Origin: Roseicyclus marinus | GTDB taxonomy: Bacteria > Pseudomonadota > Alphaproteobacteria > Rhodobacterales > Rhodobacteraceae | Length of the DNA stretch: 64,000 nt | Reading direction: 5' to 3' | NCBI RefSeq assembly: GCF_030163795.1 | Contig: NZ_JASJOF010000001.1 | Span: 124,001-188,000, forward strand | Part shown: positions 7,923-19,247 of the stretch, piece by piece | How the letters are laid out: every line of letters starts with the position of its first letter | Numbering within the stretch: position 1 is the first letter of the stretch | Program-made: the position numbers and the translations under genes | The notes under the pieces: generated by a model | Database searches by the model: none | The model's input: the letters and a program-made list of their open reading frames with translations, nothing else | What the model was told of the DNA's origin: nothing

Positions 7923-8417
7923 TCAGTTCACCACCGCCACGAACCGGTCGGCCATGTAGCCCTCGATCCCGGTCGACACGGCGCGGATGAGGACCCAGCC
8001 GTTGCCATCCGCCCCGATCAGTTCCGCCTGTTCGCCCTGGCCCAGCGCCGTCAGCACTGCCGCTTGCGACGATGGTCCGGCGCGCAGGTTGACGTAGCGG
8101 CCCGTCACCTCGACCCGCGGAAGGTCCTCCGCCAGGCCCGTCGAGGCCGAGGCAATCACCTCCGTTGCGGGTCGGGTGGATACCATGGCGACCGCGGCAT
8201 CCGGCGCGACAAGGGCGGGCGAGATGACGGCCGCAATGGCGAGGTGGCGGCCATCCTCGGTCACGAGCATGTTTCGCGCGGGCAAGGCCACGGGATCGGG
8301 GACGGATGGCGCGGCCGCCAAGGCACCGCCATCGGTATCCCGGACCGGCACTGTTTCGGACAACACCACGAGCACCGCGTAAACCGCGGCTCCAAGAAGC
8401 AGGGACAAACGCAACAT
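7923..8417 (-). CDS. membrane-anchored bacterial SH3-domain protein
   Basis: The 164-residue protein has an N-terminal hydrophobic anchor or signal (about 1-20), a variable linker rich in Ala/Pro/Val, and a C-terminal SH3_3-type domain from about residue 104 (VNLRAGPSSQAAVLTAL, then ADGNGWVLIRA, GIEGYMADRF). Such domains bind peptidoglycan or mediate periplasmic contacts. The partner is unknown. It is divergent from parC. Confidence 0.75.
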   Translation of the reverse strand: MLRLSLLLGAAVYAVLVVLSETVPVRDTDGGALAAAPSVPDPVALPARNMLVTEDGRHLAIAAVISPALVAPDAAVAMVSTRPATEVIASASTGLAEDLPRVEVTGRYVNLRAGPSSQAAVLTALGQGEQAELIGADGNGWVLIRAVSTGIEGYMADRFVAVVN

Positions 8418-8550
8418 GATACTAAGGAACTTTCCCCGAATTCAGGACTTTATAAGCAAATTCCCGCCGATTCGCCGACTCCGGATTCGCCTTGTGCCGG
8501 CATTTTCCCCGCTGGACGGACATGGCCCGCTGGCGTATCACGACCGCTAG

Positions 8551-10866
8551 ATGGCCGATCAGGATGACACACAAGATGCAGGGGGCGATGCCCGCCAGAC
8601 GTCCGAGCCTTTGGCGCGGGCGATCGGCACGCGCTACCTGCAATATGCGCTCTCCACGATCATGCACCGCGCGCTGCCCGATGCGCGCGACGGGCTGAAG
8701 CCGGTCCACCGGCGTATCCTTTATGCGATGCGCGAATTGCGGCTGGCCTCCAACGGGGGCTTCCGCAAATCGGCCAAGATATCGGGCGACGTGATGGGGA
8801 ATTACCACCCCCATGGCGATGCCGCGATCTATGACGCGATGGCGCGACTGGCGCAGGATTTCGTCATCCGCTATCCGCTGGTGGACGGGCAGGGCAATTT
8901 CGGCAACATCGACGGCGATAACCCCGCCGCCTCGCGCTACACCGAGGCGCGGATGACCGCGGTGGCCGAGGCCTTGATGCAGGGCCTCGACGAGAACGCG
9001 GTCGATTTTCGGCCCAATTACGACGGCACGCTTGAAGAACCCGAGGTTCTGCCCGCCGCCGTTCCGAACCTGCTGGCCAACGGATCGTCGGGGATCGCGG
9101 TGGGGATGGCGACGAATATTCCGCCCCACAACCTCGACGAGCTGATCGCGGCCTGCCTGCACCTGATCAAGACGCCCGACGCCCGCGACGAGACGCTGCT
9201 CAACTACGTGCAGGGCCCCGATTTCCCGACCGGCGGTATCATCGTGGAACCGCGCGAGAGCATGGTGGAAACCTATGCTACCGGGCGCGGCGCCTTTCGC
9301 CTGCGCGCGAAATGGGAGGTGGAGGACCAGGGGCGCGGCACCTGGCAGATCGTGGTCACTGAAATCCCCTACCAGGTTCAGAAATCCAAGCTTATTGAAC
9401 GGCTTGCAGAGCTGATCCAGACCAAGAAAGTGCCGATCCTCGCCGATGTTCGCGACGAAAGCGCCGATGATATCCGCATCGTTCTGGAACCCCGCACCCG
9501 CACCGTCGATCCCGAGGTTTTGATGGCGACGCTGTTCCGCCAGTCGGAGCTGGAGACGCGGTTTTCGCTCAACATGAACGTGCTGATCGACGGGCGCACG
9601 CCCAAGGTCTGTTCGCTCAAGGAAGTGCTGCGCGCCTTCCTCGACCACCGCCGCGACGTGCTGATCCGCCGGTCGCGCCACCGGATGGAAAAGATCGACC
9701 ACCGGCTGGAGGTTCTCGAAGGCTTCATCATCGCCTTCCTCAACCTCGACCGCGTGATCGACATCATCCGCTACGACGACGATCCCAAGGCCGCGCTGAT
9801 GCGCGAGGATTGGGGCCGCGACCATGTCCGCGCCACGTCGGAACGCGACTACAAGACACCGCTGCCGGGCGATGGAGAGCTGACCGAGGTTCAGGCCGAA
9901 GCGATCCTGAACATGCGTCTGCGGTCGCTCAGGCGGCTGGAGGAAATGGAGTTGATCCGCGAACGCGACGCGCTGATGGAAGAGCGCGCGGGGCTGGAGG
10001 ATCTGCTGGCCTCCGACAGCCTGCAGTGGACCCGGATTTCCGAGGAATTGCGGGACGTTCGCGCGAAATTCGGCGCCAAGTCCGAAGGCGGCGCGCGGCG
10101 CACCGGATTCGCCGAAGCGGGCGAGGTGGCCGAGGTTCCGATCGAGGCGATGATCGAGCGCGAGCCGATCACGGTCGTCTGCTCCAAGATGGGCTGGATC
10201 CGGGCGATGAAGGGGCACATTGACCTCTCGACCGAGATGAAATTCCGCGACGGCGACGAAGGGCGATTCCTGTTCCATGCGGAGACGACCGACAAGCTGC
10301 TGATCTTCTCCACGGCGGGGCGGGCCTATACGCTTTCAGCGGCGAATCTGCCCGGCGGGCGCGGTTTGGGCGAGCCGCTGCGCCTGATGGTCGATCTGCC
10401 GAACGAGGCTGAAATTATTGATCTTTTCGTCCACCGACCCGAGGGTAAGTTGATTGTCGCATCGTCTGCCGGGGACGGGTTCGTGGTGCCCGAGGCCGAG
10501 GTGGTCGCCCAGACCCGCACGGGCAAGCAGGTGCTGAACCTCGCGCAGGGTGTCACCGCTCGTGTCTGCCGGGCCGTCGGGCCGGGCGACGATGCCGTTG
10601 CCGTGGTGGGCGAGAACCGCAAGCTCTTGATTTTCCTGTTGGAAGAGCTGCCCGAAATGGGCCGTGGCAAGGGTGTCCGTTTGCAGAAATACAAGGATGG
10701 CGGGTTGGCCGATGCGCGGAGTTTCGTGCTGGCGAACGGCCTGTCCTGGCTCGACCCGGCGGGGCGCACGCGGAGCGAGACGGAGCTGGCCGAATGGCAG
10801 GCCAAACGCGCCAGCGCGGGCCGGATGGCGCCGCGCGGCTTTCCGCGGGACAATCGGTTCACCTGA
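8551..10866 (+). CDS. parC: DNA topoisomerase IV subunit A
   Basis: The 771-residue protein is the DNA-cleaving subunit of topoisomerase IV, which decatenates replicated chromosomes. The catalytic tyrosine is Tyr130 in ASRYTEARM, preceded by [14 protein letters not shown], which is closer to ParC than to GyrA. The quinolone-contact helix reads [12 protein letters not shown], with Ala91 at the position of the resistance-determining Ser. The C-terminal part carries diverged beta-pinwheel blades ([11 protein letters not shown], then [16 protein letters not shown]). No canonical ribosome site is visible at ATG 8551, but the protein start matches the family. Confidence 0.95.
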   Translation: MADQDDTQDAGGDARQTSEPLARAIGTRYLQYALSTIMHRALPDARDGLKPVHRRILYAMRELRLASNGGFRKSAKISGDVMGNYHPHGDAAIYDAMARLAQDFVIRYPLVDGQGNFGNIDGDNPAASRYTEARMTAVAEALMQGLDENAVDFRPNYDGTLEEPEVLPAAVPNLLANGSSGIAVGMATNIPPHNLDELIAACLHLIKTPDARDETLLNYVQGPDFPTGGIIVEPRESMVETYATGRGAFRLRAKWEVEDQGRGTWQIVVTEIPYQVQKSKLIERLAELIQTKKVPILADVRDESADDIRIVLEPRTRTVDPEVLMATLFRQSELETRFSLNMNVLIDGRTPKVCSLKEVLRAFLDHRRDVLIRRSRHRMEKIDHRLEVLEGFIIAFLNLDRVIDIIRYDDDPKAALMREDWGRDHVRATSERDYKTPLPGDGELTEVQAEAILNMRLRSLRRLEEMELIRERDALMEERAGLEDLLASDSLQWTRISEELRDVRAKFGAKSEGGARRTGFAEAGEVAEVPIEAMIEREPITVVCSKMGWIRAMKGHIDLSTEMKFRDGDEGRFLFHAETTDKLLIFSTAGRAYTLSAANLPGGRGLGEPLRLMVDLPNEAEIIDLFVHRPEGKLIVASSAGDGFVVPEAEVVAQTRTGKQVLNLAQGVTARVCRAVGPGDDAVAVVGENRKLLIFLLEELPEMGRGKGVRLQKYKDGGLADARSFVLANGLSWLDPAGRTRSETELAEWQAKRASAGRMAPRGFPRDNRFT

Positions 10867-10927
10867 GGCTGATAGGCCCGGATGGGCCGTAGGGATCCCG
10901 TAACAAAGCTGTAGGGAAGCTGTCGTG

Positions 10928-10945
10928 CATCTGTAGCTACAGATG
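10928..10945. repeat. perfect 18-bp palindrome downstream of parC
   Basis: CATCTGTAGCTACAGATG is a perfect inverted repeat about 60 bases past the parC stop. A short GTAGGG string lies on each side. There is no T-tract, so a terminator is unlikely. It could be a protein-binding site. Confidence 0.5.
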
Positions 10946-11066
10946 TAGGGCGGGGCTGGGTTGCCCGAGGACGCGCGATCTGTCGCTGATCGGGATCTGG
11001 CGGAACGCGCTTTCCCACGGATTAGCCGCGCTACGCGTCAGGTCATGCATGTCATGGAAAGAGACG

Positions 11067-11142
11067 TGGCAGGGGCGGAGGGACTCGAACCCCCGGCCTG
11101 CGGATTTGGAATCCGCTGCTCTACCAACTGAGCTACACCCCT
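11067..11142 (-). tRNA. tRNA-Trp (CCA anticodon)
   Basis: The minus strand reads a complete cloverleaf. The acceptor AGGGGTG pairs with CGCCCCT, the D-loop is AGCTCAGTTGGTAGAGC, the anticodon stem-loop GCGGATTCCAAATCCGC has anticodon CCA, and the T-loop is GGTTCGAGTCC. The 3' CCA is encoded at 11067-11069. In many bacteria tRNA-Trp lies between tuf and secE. Here it is oriented with the first tuf copy (upstream on the same strand) but is 9 kb from secE and points away from it. Confidence 0.97.
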
Positions 11143-11200
11143 AGGCCGATGCGCGGGATAGGGCGGATCGGCACGCTTGTCCAGATGTCTTGGACCAGAT

Positions 11201-12616
11201 TCAACCCGCGTTCCACGGTCCATGCAGATCGGTTTCGCCGGGCCGGTCGACCCGTTCGAACCCATGCGCGCCAAAACGGTCGCGCAGGCCCTGGATCAGG
11301 TTGGCGGTGCCGCGCGCCTGCCGCAGCGTGTCGAACCATCCGAGGCCCGAGGCCAGCGCCGGAACGGGCAGGCCGGCAGCGCTTGCCGCGGCCACGGTCC
11401 GGCGGAGCGCCGGCATATGCGCGCGCAACTGATCGGCAAAGGCAGGTGCAAAGGCAAGCTGCGCATCGGGCGCCTCGTTCAGCGCCTTGGCCATGTCGTC
11501 GAGCATCGCGGATCGGATGATGCAGCCCGCCCGCCAGATCTCGGCGATGCGGGGCAGGGGGAGGGACCAATCCTCCTCGCGGCTGGCTGTGGACAGGAGC
11601 GCGAAGCCCTGCGCATAGGCGATGATCTTGCCCGCGATCAGCGCGCTTTCCAGATCGGTGTCGGACAGGTCGAGGGGTTCCGTGCCGCCGAACATCTCGG
11701 CGCCTTGTTGGCGCAGATCCTCCGCACCCGACAGGACGCGGGCGGTGACCGCGGCCTCGACGGCTGGAAGGGGGGCCGCGCGGGTCTGGGCGTCGATCAC
11801 GGTCCAGCGGCCCGTTCCCTTTTGCCCGGCACTGTCGCGGATCAGGTCGAGCAGCGGTGTGTCGCTGTCCGGGTCGGTGGCGCGCGCCACCTCGGCCGTG
11901 ATCTCGACAAGGTAGGAGGCAAGCGGACCCTCGTTCCAGCGGGCGAAGCTGTCGCCGATCCGGGTGGCGGTCCGGTCCATGCCATCCCGCATCAGCCCGT
12001 AGATTTCGGCGATCATCTGCATGTCGGCATATTCGATGCCGTTGTGCACCATCTTGACGTAATGGCCAGCGCCTTCGGGGCCGAGATGGGCGACACAAGG
12101 TGCCCCCTCGAAACGGGCCGCGATGACGCGCAGGACGGGTTTCATCGCCGACCAAGCGCGGTCGGAGCCGCCCGCCATCATCGAGGGGCCGTTGCGCGCG
12201 CCCTCTGCCCCGCCGGAGACGCCGAGGCCGAGGAAATCGAGATCCTCCGTCGCCAGCGCGCGGGCGCGGCGGCCCGTGTCCTGCCAATCGGAATTGCCGG
12301 CGTCGACGATCACGTCGCCGGGATCGAGATGGGGGCGCAGGGCTTTGATCTGCTCATCGACGGCCTTGCCCGCGGGCACCATCAGGACGATCCGGCGCGG
12401 GCGCGCGATGGCCGCGACGAAGGCGGCGAGGTCGGTCGTGGGCACGATCATCGCGGCCAGATCCCCGGCCCCCTCGACGAAGGCGTGGGTGCGGCTGTCC
12501 GTGCGGTTGAAGACCGCGATCTTGTGCCCGGTTTCGGCGATGTTGAGCGCGAGATTCGCGCCCATCGTGCCGAGCCCGATCAACCCGATTTCCGCCGTGT
12601 CGCGCCTGTCGTCCAT
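11201..12616 (-). CDS. gnd: 6-phosphogluconate dehydrogenase (decarboxylating)
   Basis: The 471-residue enzyme oxidatively decarboxylates 6-phosphogluconate to ribulose 5-phosphate in the pentose phosphate pathway, normally with NADP+. The N-terminal Rossmann motif is GLIGLGTMGANLALN. The substrate and catalytic blocks VSGGAEGARNGPSMMAGG, HYVKMVHNGIEYADMQ (catalytic Lys) and GQKGTGRWT are all present. Length equals the standard bacterial enzyme. GGAGG stands about 7 bases before the ATG. It is divergent from the acyltransferase gene and ends about 60 bases before tRNA-Trp. Confidence 0.95.
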   Translation of the reverse strand: MDDRRDTAEIGLIGLGTMGANLALNIAETGHKIAVFNRTDSRTHAFVEGAGDLAAMIVPTTDLAAFVAAIARPRRIVLMVPAGKAVDEQIKALRPHLDPGDVIVDAGNSDWQDTGRRARALATEDLDFLGLGVSGGAEGARNGPSMMAGGSDRAWSAMKPVLRVIAARFEGAPCVAHLGPEGAGHYVKMVHNGIEYADMQMIAEIYGLMRDGMDRTATRIGDSFARWNEGPLASYLVEITAEVARATDPDSDTPLLDLIRDSAGQKGTGRWTVIDAQTRAAPLPAVEAAVTARVLSGAEDLRQQGAEMFGGTEPLDLSDTDLESALIAGKIIAYAQGFALLSTASREEDWSLPLPRIAEIWRAGCIIRSAMLDDMAKALNEAPDAQLAFAPAFADQLRAHMPALRRTVAAASAAGLPVPALASGLGWFDTLRQARGTANLIQGLRDRFGAHGFERVDRPGETDLHGPWNAG

Positions 12617-12736
12617 CTGTGATCCTCCGCTGTTAGCCGCGACAGCCTAGTGCGCCCCGGTGAAAGGTGCCAGCACCCGGGCCGGATTGACGCTGCGGGC
12701 GAAGCCGTTCAAGGAAGCCTCCGGAAGGGAAGCCCC

Positions 12737-13426
12737 ATGGGACGGATGACGCTGCGTCAAAGGATCGCCTCGAGCCCCGCGCTCAACCGGGCCGCCGCCG
12801 GGCTGTTCCGGCTGTGGCTGGAACTGGTCTATCGCAGCGCACGGCGCGAGGCGGATGGCTGGGACGCGGTTTCCCGCCTGATCGAGACCCATGGTGCGGT
12901 GATCATCGTCTGCTGGCACCAGCGGATCATGCTGACGCCCTGGATGTTCGACTTGGACCAAGCCCCGTGCCGCAGCCTGACCTCGGCGGGGCGGGCGGGG
13001 CGGCTCGTGGGCTGGATGCACCGCGCCTTTGGCTATGGAACGGTGCCGATGCCCAAGGGCCATTGGGGGGCCGCGCAGATGCGCGAGGTCCTGCGCGGGC
13101 TGAAGGAGGGGGTTTCCATCGGCATTTCCCCGGATGGGCCGCGCGGACCGGCGCGCCTGGCCAAGGTCACACCCATCCAATGGGCGCGCACAGCGCAGGT
13201 GCCGGTCGTGGTCTTCACCTTTTCCACCTCGCGGGCGTGGCATTGGCGGACATGGGACCGGCTGATGTTCCCCATGCCTTTCGGTCGGATCGCGCTGTTG
13301 TGGCGGGTCTGGGACCGTGCGGTGCCACCCCGCCTGACCGAGGTGGAGGGGGCCGCGTTGGCCGCCGATCTGGGCGCCTTCATGGATGCCGTGACCGCCG
13401 AGGCGGACGCCCGCGTCAGGGGCTGA
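12737..13426 (+). CDS. lysophospholipid acyltransferase family protein (DUF374)
   Basis: The 229-residue protein has the DUF374 acyltransferase signatures: CWHQR at about 62-66 with the candidate catalytic His, and SPDGPRGP at about 135-142, the phosphate-binding motif. DUF374 proteins resemble the LpxL/PlsC acyltransferase fold and are thought to act in envelope lipid synthesis. ATG 12737 is chosen because AAGGGAAG precedes it; the frame is open to 12650 but has no ribosome site there. Its 3' end overlaps the convergent acetyltransferase gene by 11 bases. Confidence 0.8.
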   Translation: MGRMTLRQRIASSPALNRAAAGLFRLWLELVYRSARREADGWDAVSRLIETHGAVIIVCWHQRIMLTPWMFDLDQAPCRSLTSAGRAGRLVGWMHRAFGYGTVPMPKGHWGAAQMREVLRGLKEGVSIGISPDGPRGPARLAKVTPIQWARTAQVPVVVFTFSTSRAWHWRTWDRLMFPMPFGRIALLWRVWDRAVPPRLTEVEGAALAADLGAFMDAVTAEADARVRG

Positions 13427-14075
13427 GGCGTTCAAGCGCCGCAAGATCCGCGCCGCAGATCGCGGCCTCTGCCATCAGGATGCGGTCGATGGGCCAATCC
13501 CACCATTCGATCTCGAGCAGGCGGGCAATGGTGGCGGCATCGAAGCGAGGCCGTATCACCCGTGCTGGATTGCCCGCGACAAGGCTGTAGGGTGGGATCG
13601 TGCCCGCCACGACCGCACCCGCGCCGATGATCGTGCCCGATCCGATCCGCGCACCCGGCAGGATCGTGGCCCGTGTTCCAATCCAGACATCATGGCCGAT
13701 GATCGTGTCGGGGCCGGGACCCGGCAGCGAGGGCCGTCCCGCCGCCTCGCCGCCGCCGAAGATGGCGAAGGGATAGGTGGAAAACCCGTCATGCCGGTGG
13801 TTGGCCGAGGCGGTGACGAAGAGCGCCCCGTCCGCGATCTGGCAAAAGCGCCCGATCACCAGTTTTTCGGGACTGAACGGATAGGTGTAGGGGGCGATAT
13901 GCGCGGCCCAATCCGGCGGCGGATGAAGGGCCGAGGCATAAGTGTATTCGCCGATCTCGATGCGCGGATGGTCGATGACGGAGCGCAGGTAGACGGTGCC
14001 TGGATGAGCGGAGCCATCGGGAAGCGTGACGGGATGGACGGCATCGGGCCGTGCGAAGGGGCGGTGTTCTGGCAT
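13416..14075 (-). CDS. CatB-like O-acetyltransferase (left-handed beta-helix)
   Basis: The 219-residue protein shows hexapeptide repeats ([39 protein letters not shown], then [16 protein letters not shown]) typical of the CatB/Vat xenobiotic acetyltransferase group. The mid-protein [14 protein letters not shown] block carries the candidate catalytic His. The family acetylates hydroxyls on antibiotics, sugars or polysaccharide. Nothing nearby fixes the substrate, so it should not be called a resistance gene. It lies downstream of tuf on the same strand, past the tuf terminator. Confidence 0.8.
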   Translation of the reverse strand: MPEHRPFARPDAVHPVTLPDGSAHPGTVYLRSVIDHPRIEIGEYTYASALHPPPDWAAHIAPYTYPFSPEKLVIGRFCQIADGALFVTASANHRHDGFSTYPFAIFGGGEAAGRPSLPGPGPDTIIGHDVWIGTRATILPGARIGSGTIIGAGAVVAGTIPPYSLVAGNPARVIRPRFDAATIARLLEIEWWDWPIDRILMAEAAICGADLAALERLSP

Positions 14076-14179
14076 GGAAAGACCTTTGGTCTGAACGGGT
14101 TTCAGGGATGAAACGGGGTCAGAAAGCGGTCTTGTCCATGTCGGCCTCCATCACGGGATGGCTTGGATTTAACGTATCT

Positions 14180-14220
14180 TTTGCCAAAAAGCAAAAGGGC
14201 CGCCCGGAGGCGGCCCTTTC
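14180..14220 (-). terminator. intrinsic terminator of tuf copy 1
   Basis: A perfect 10-bp stem (14195-14204 with 14209-14218) and 4-base loop, read on the minus strand, are followed by TTGCTTTTTGG. They begin about 20 bases past the tuf stop codon. Confidence 0.9.
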
Positions 14221-14240
14221 TTGTCGGATGATCGTGTGGA

Positions 14241-15416
<1,176 letters not shown>

Positions 15417-15487
15417 GGCCCTCGCACCTTGTCCGTTCGGGGGCCGCCGCATGGGTCACGCGGGAGGCCCGGTTCAACATCGCGGGC

Positions 15488-15516
15488 GAGGTAGTCGGGT
15501 CGCAGGGAAAAATCAA
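15488..15516 (-). promoter_or_regulatory. candidate sigma-70 promoter of tuf copy 1
   Basis: On the minus strand TTGATT (15511-15516) and TACCTC (15488-15493) are separated by 17 bases, about 70 bases before the tuf ATG. This is a pattern match only. Confidence 0.45.
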
Positions 15517-15571
15517 GCCGATAACGGCGCATCGCCTCCGCTTGGGCCGGGGGCAAGGTCAGGAGCTGTGG

Positions 15572-16312
15572 TCAGGGGATCGAGGGGGTTGCGGAGGTGA
15601 CCGGCAGGATGATGGCTTCGGCGGGCGTCACGGGCCGCGCCCTCGGGGCCGTTGTGGGCGCCGGGGTCGGTGTGGGCGTCGTCGTGTCCTCGGCAGGTGT
15701 TTCGGCGGGGGGCAGGGCCACGGCTTCGCCCGCAACCGGGGCCGTGCGGAACGGCGGCGCATCGGGATCGACGCTGAACCATTCGGGATTGTCCAGCATC
15801 CAGCGCTGGATCTGCCGGGCGGCATTGCGCGCCAGCACCTGCATCTGTTCCTCGCGGCTGCGCGCTATGCCCGAGCCCACCACGGCGGTTTCGGCCGATG
15901 CGCCCTCGAGCACCACGATCTGTTCGGGTTCCTCGTGCAGCTTCACGCCCGCCGCGTCGTCCCAGACATTGACCGACAGCACCAGAACCGACCGCGGGTT
16001 CAAGATCAGCGGCACGCCGGGCGGGGCCAACGCGTAGCCATCGATGGCGATGCCGAGGTGGTAGAGCCTGTCGCCCTCGTAGACACCGAAGCGGCGGTCG
16101 ATCTCGGACGTCAGGATCGCGATCCACTCCTCGGCCGTGGCGTTCCGCGACGGCGGGACCTGCTGCATGCTGTCGGCCACCACGATGTTATGCCCCAGAC
16201 GGAAATCGCCCATATTGGGCAATTCGTCCGTCAACGGGTCGGGCGCGGCGCCGCAGCCGAACAGGGCCACGACAAGCGCGAGGGGGGCAAAACGGGTGGA
16301 AGGGCGGATCAT
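15572..16312 (-). CDS. conserved hypothetical lipoprotein
   Basis: The 246-residue protein has a lipoprotein signal (LALVVALFGC, lipobox LFGC with Cys at about 20). A globular part runs to about residue 190 (EEWIAILTSEIDRRFG, then VWDDAAGVKLHEEPEQIVVLEG). The tail is rich in Thr/Pro/Ala (about 200-246). No enzymatic motif is recognised. It is probably anchored to a periplasm-facing membrane surface. GGAG lies about 6 bases before the ATG. It is divergent from the P450 gene. Confidence 0.7.
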   Translation of the reverse strand: MIRPSTRFAPLALVVALFGCGAAPDPLTDELPNMGDFRLGHNIVVADSMQQVPPSRNATAEEWIAILTSEIDRRFGVYEGDRLYHLGIAIDGYALAPPGVPLILNPRSVLVLSVNVWDDAAGVKLHEEPEQIVVLEGASAETAVVGSGIARSREEQMQVLARNAARQIQRWMLDNPEWFSVDPDAPPFRTAPVAGEAVALPPAETPAEDTTTPTPTPAPTTAPRARPVTPAEAIILPVTSATPSIP

Positions 16313-16441
16313 GCACGGCTCCGGCTAATGAACACTTGCGTTGGGGATACCGCAGCGGGGCATCGGACGCAAACGCACCCTGCTGGCCTGCGGGCGCACT
16401 GACGCTATCTTGAACGTGGCGAGATCCGAGGGGATGACAAG

Positions 16442-17812
16442 ATGCCCGCAGCCGTGCGCCCAGCCGACCTTCCAGTGGCGGCCCGACTGCCGAACCAACC
16501 GATGGGATTGATCGCCAGCTACCGTGCGGGGCGAGAGAACATCCTGTCGATCATTCCCGAGCTTGCGCTGGAGGTGCCGATCCTGTCGGGGCGTACCGGT
16601 CCGGATCGCTGGCACATGGTGATGGACCCCACGGCGATCCGGCGCATCCTGCTGGAGCGGGTCGAGGCCTATCCGAAATCGGAGGTGACGAAATCCATCC
16701 TGCGGCCCGCGTTGGGTGAAAGCCTTTTCGTGGCCGAGGGAGACCATTGGCGTTGGCAGCGCCGCGCGGCAGCGCCCGCCTTTGCCGCGCGCAACATCGA
16801 TGCCCTGACGCCTGCGATGACGCGCGCCGCCGAGGCGGCAGCGGCACGAATTGCGCCAGCGGTCGGCCGAAGGGCGATCAACGCGGTCGACGAGATGGTC
16901 GGCGCGACCTTCGACGTGATCGCCGATGTCACCCTGTCTGATCGCGGTGGCATAGACCGCGCCGAGGTGGGCGCGGCGCTCGACGCCTATATCGACAGCG
17001 CGGCGCGGATCAGCCTGCTCGATGTTCTGGGCTTGCCCGGTTGGGTCCCGCGACCGGCCCGGCAGGCGGCGGTGCGCGAACTGTCCCATTTGCGAAGCGG
17101 CATGGAGGCGGCCATCGCCCGGCGCGCCTGCGACGGGCCCCGGCCCGTGCCCGACCTGATGGACCTGCTGCTGGCCGCCACCGACCCCGAGACCGGTCGG
17201 CGCATGACCACGGACGAATTGCGCGAGAATCTCCTGACCTTCATCGTGGCGGGCCACGAGACGACGGCCCTGACGCTGGCATGGGCGTTGTACCTTTGCG
17301 CCTTCGATCCCGAGGTGCAGGCGCGCGCCCGGACCGAGGCGCAGACGGTGCTGGGGGATCGCGCCGCGGGGGCTGCAGATGTGGCGCAGTTGCCCTATGT
17401 GCGGCAGGTGATCGAGGAGGCGCTGCGGCTCTATCCGCCAGGCGGGTTCCTGTCACGGACAGCGCAGGCGCCCGACCGGCTTGCAGGGGCGGAGATCTGC
17501 ATTGGCGATACGGTCATGATCCCGGTCTACGGCCTGCACCGGCACCGCAACCTGTGGGATGAACCCGACGCCTTTCGTCCGGACAGGTGGGCGGATCGCG
17601 CGACCATTGACCGGTACCAGTATCTGCCCTTCGGCGACGGGCCGCGCATCTGCATCGGGGCCCGGTTCGCGATGCAGGAGGCCGTGATCATCCTTGCGAC
17701 GCTGCTGGCGCGGTTCCGGTTCCGTGCCGTTCCGGGGCGCGCCCCGCGCCCCGTGATGATCTTGACGTTGCGGCCAGAGGGCGGCGTCTGGCTGGAGGTC
17801 GAGGCTGTCTGA
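16442..17812 (+). CDS. cytochrome P450
   Basis: The 456-residue soluble P450 has all core motifs: WxxxR (Trp103-Arg107), the I-helix oxygen-activation motif AGHETT (270-275), ExxR (Glu326-Arg329), FRPDRW (378-383) and the haem loop LPFGDGPRICIG with the axial ligand Cys404. The layout (N-terminal PPGP-less segment, AGHETT) resembles class I bacterial P450s that hydroxylate fatty or terpenoid-like substrates. No ferredoxin or reductase gene is adjacent, so the redox partner must be elsewhere. GAGG precedes the ATG. It ends 19 bases before a convergent chemoreceptor gene. Confidence 0.92.
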   Translation: MPAAVRPADLPVAARLPNQPMGLIASYRAGRENILSIIPELALEVPILSGRTGPDRWHMVMDPTAIRRILLERVEAYPKSEVTKSILRPALGESLFVAEGDHWRWQRRAAAPAFAARNIDALTPAMTRAAEAAAARIAPAVGRRAINAVDEMVGATFDVIADVTLSDRGGIDRAEVGAALDAYIDSAARISLLDVLGLPGWVPRPARQAAVRELSHLRSGMEAAIARRACDGPRPVPDLMDLLLAATDPETGRRMTTDELRENLLTFIVAGHETTALTLAWALYLCAFDPEVQARARTEAQTVLGDRAAGAADVAQLPYVRQVIEEALRLYPPGGFLSRTAQAPDRLAGAEICIGDTVMIPVYGLHRHRNLWDEPDAFRPDRWADRATIDRYQYLPFGDGPRICIGARFAMQEAVIILATLLARFRFRAVPGRAPRPVMILTLRPEGGVWLEVEAV

Positions 17813-17831
17813 AGCCGTCGTCGGGCCCGGT

Positions 17832-19175
17832 TTATTGTGCGGCCACGAGCAGCGGAACCGCGCGGGACCCCGCCGTTTCCGTGTTCGACGTGCGGAATTG
17901 CAGGACTTCTTTCGACAGGGTTTCCGACGCACTTGAAAGCAGGCGGGCGGCATTCGTGCTTTCGACGGCCATTTCCGCGTTTTCCTGCGTCAGCCGGTCG
18001 AGCTGAGAGACCGTATCGTTGATCTGCGTCAGCGTGCTGGCCTGTGCCGCGATGCCGGTCGCGATACGGCCGACCGTATCGGAGAGGTGACCGACGCCGT
18101 CGAAGACGGTTCCGATATCCTTGCCTGCACGGTTCACCAATTCGACGCCGCTTGCGACATGGCGGGCGCTTTCCGCGATCAGTTCGTTGATCTCGCGCGC
18201 CGAATCGGAACTGCGTTGTGCCAGTTGCCGAACCTCCTGCGCCACAACGGCGAAACCGCGGCCGGCGCTGCCTGCGCGCGCCGCCTCGATCGCGGCGTTC
18301 AGAGCCAAGAGATTGGTTTGAACCGCGATGGCGTCGATGGCGCGGACGATCTTTGAGATCCGCGAGGAGGAATCCTGGATCAGGCCCATCGCGTCGATCG
18401 CGCTGCGGAAGATCTCGCCGCTGCCCTCGGTCAGGTCGCGGGTGCGACGGGCAATGGCGTCTGCCTCATCGGCCTCGGTGGCGGCGGATCGCACGGTCGA
18501 GGTCAATTGCTCGACAGCGGCGGCGGTTTGCCCGAGGGCCGAAGCCTGGCTGGACGTGCGCCCCGAAAGGTTCTCCGACGCGTCGCGGATTTCGAGGCTG
18601 ATGCTGCCGATGGAGCGGGTCATCGCGCCGACGCGTCCGATGAGCGTGTTCAGGTTTTCGCACATCCGGTTGAAGCTGCGGGCGAGAACCGCGAGGTCTG
18701 GAACATCGCTGACGGGAAGGCGTTGCGTCAGGTCGCCCTCGCTCAATCGTTCAAGGCCGTGGGACAGGCTTTCGATGGCCTCGCGGCGGGTGGTGACATC
18801 GGTTGCCACCTTCACCACGCGGACGGCGCGCCCCTGCGCGTCGAAGACGGGAGCATAGGTCGCCTGGATCCAGATCTTGCGTTTGGTCCGGGTCAGCCGT
18901 GGAAATTGGTCGGTGAAGCTTTCGCCCGATCGCAGCCGTTGCCAAAAGTCCGCATATTCGGTGCTTGCGGCATAGGCCGGGTCGACGAAGATGCGGTGAT
19001 GGCGGCCAACCACCGCGTCGGCGTCGTACTCGACGGCCGCGAGAAAATTGGCGTTGGCCTGAAGGATGGTGCCATCCATCGCAAAATGGATGACCGCCTG
19101 CGTCCGATCCACCATCGCAAGCAGGGCTTGGTTCGCCTCGGAGAGGCTGTCCGTCCGCAATTCGTTCGCCGTCAT
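17832..19175 (-). CDS. soluble methyl-accepting chemotaxis protein with PAS domain
   Basis: The 447-residue receptor has no transmembrane segment. It has a PAS domain (about 15-130, including [21 protein letters not shown]), then a HAMP-like stretch ([21 protein letters not shown]). The MCP signalling domain carries the hairpin tip [23 protein letters not shown] and [18 protein letters not shown]. It probably senses a cytoplasmic cue such as redox state and signals to CheA/CheW, which are not in this window. Confidence 0.9.
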   Translation of the reverse strand: MTANELRTDSLSEANQALLAMVDRTQAVIHFAMDGTILQANANFLAAVEYDADAVVGRHHRIFVDPAYAASTEYADFWQRLRSGESFTDQFPRLTRTKRKIWIQATYAPVFDAQGRAVRVVKVATDVTTRREAIESLSHGLERLSEGDLTQRLPVSDVPDLAVLARSFNRMCENLNTLIGRVGAMTRSIGSISLEIRDASENLSGRTSSQASALGQTAAAVEQLTSTVRSAATEADEADAIARRTRDLTEGSGEIFRSAIDAMGLIQDSSSRISKIVRAIDAIAVQTNLLALNAAIEAARAGSAGRGFAVVAQEVRQLAQRSSDSAREINELIAESARHVASGVELVNRAGKDIGTVFDGVGHLSDTVGRIATGIAAQASTLTQINDTVSQLDRLTQENAEMAVESTNAARLLSSASETLSKEVLQFRTSNTETAGSRAVPLLVAAQ

Positions 19176-19247
19176 GTCACTACCACCGAGTCAACCGACT
19201 AGGTCAACGGCGGTCTATCTGGAACCTTTAGCGGCAGGGCCGCAGGT

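Noticed and set aside
11067-11142. tRNA-Trp as attachment site for the integrase at 5226-6179
   Set aside because: The genes are 5 kb apart with parC between, and no duplicated tRNA 3' end was seen near the integrase.
13416-14075. Chloramphenicol-resistance gene
   Set aside because: The CatB-like fold is shared by many sugar and polysaccharide acetyltransferases; nothing in the sequence or context supports drug resistance.
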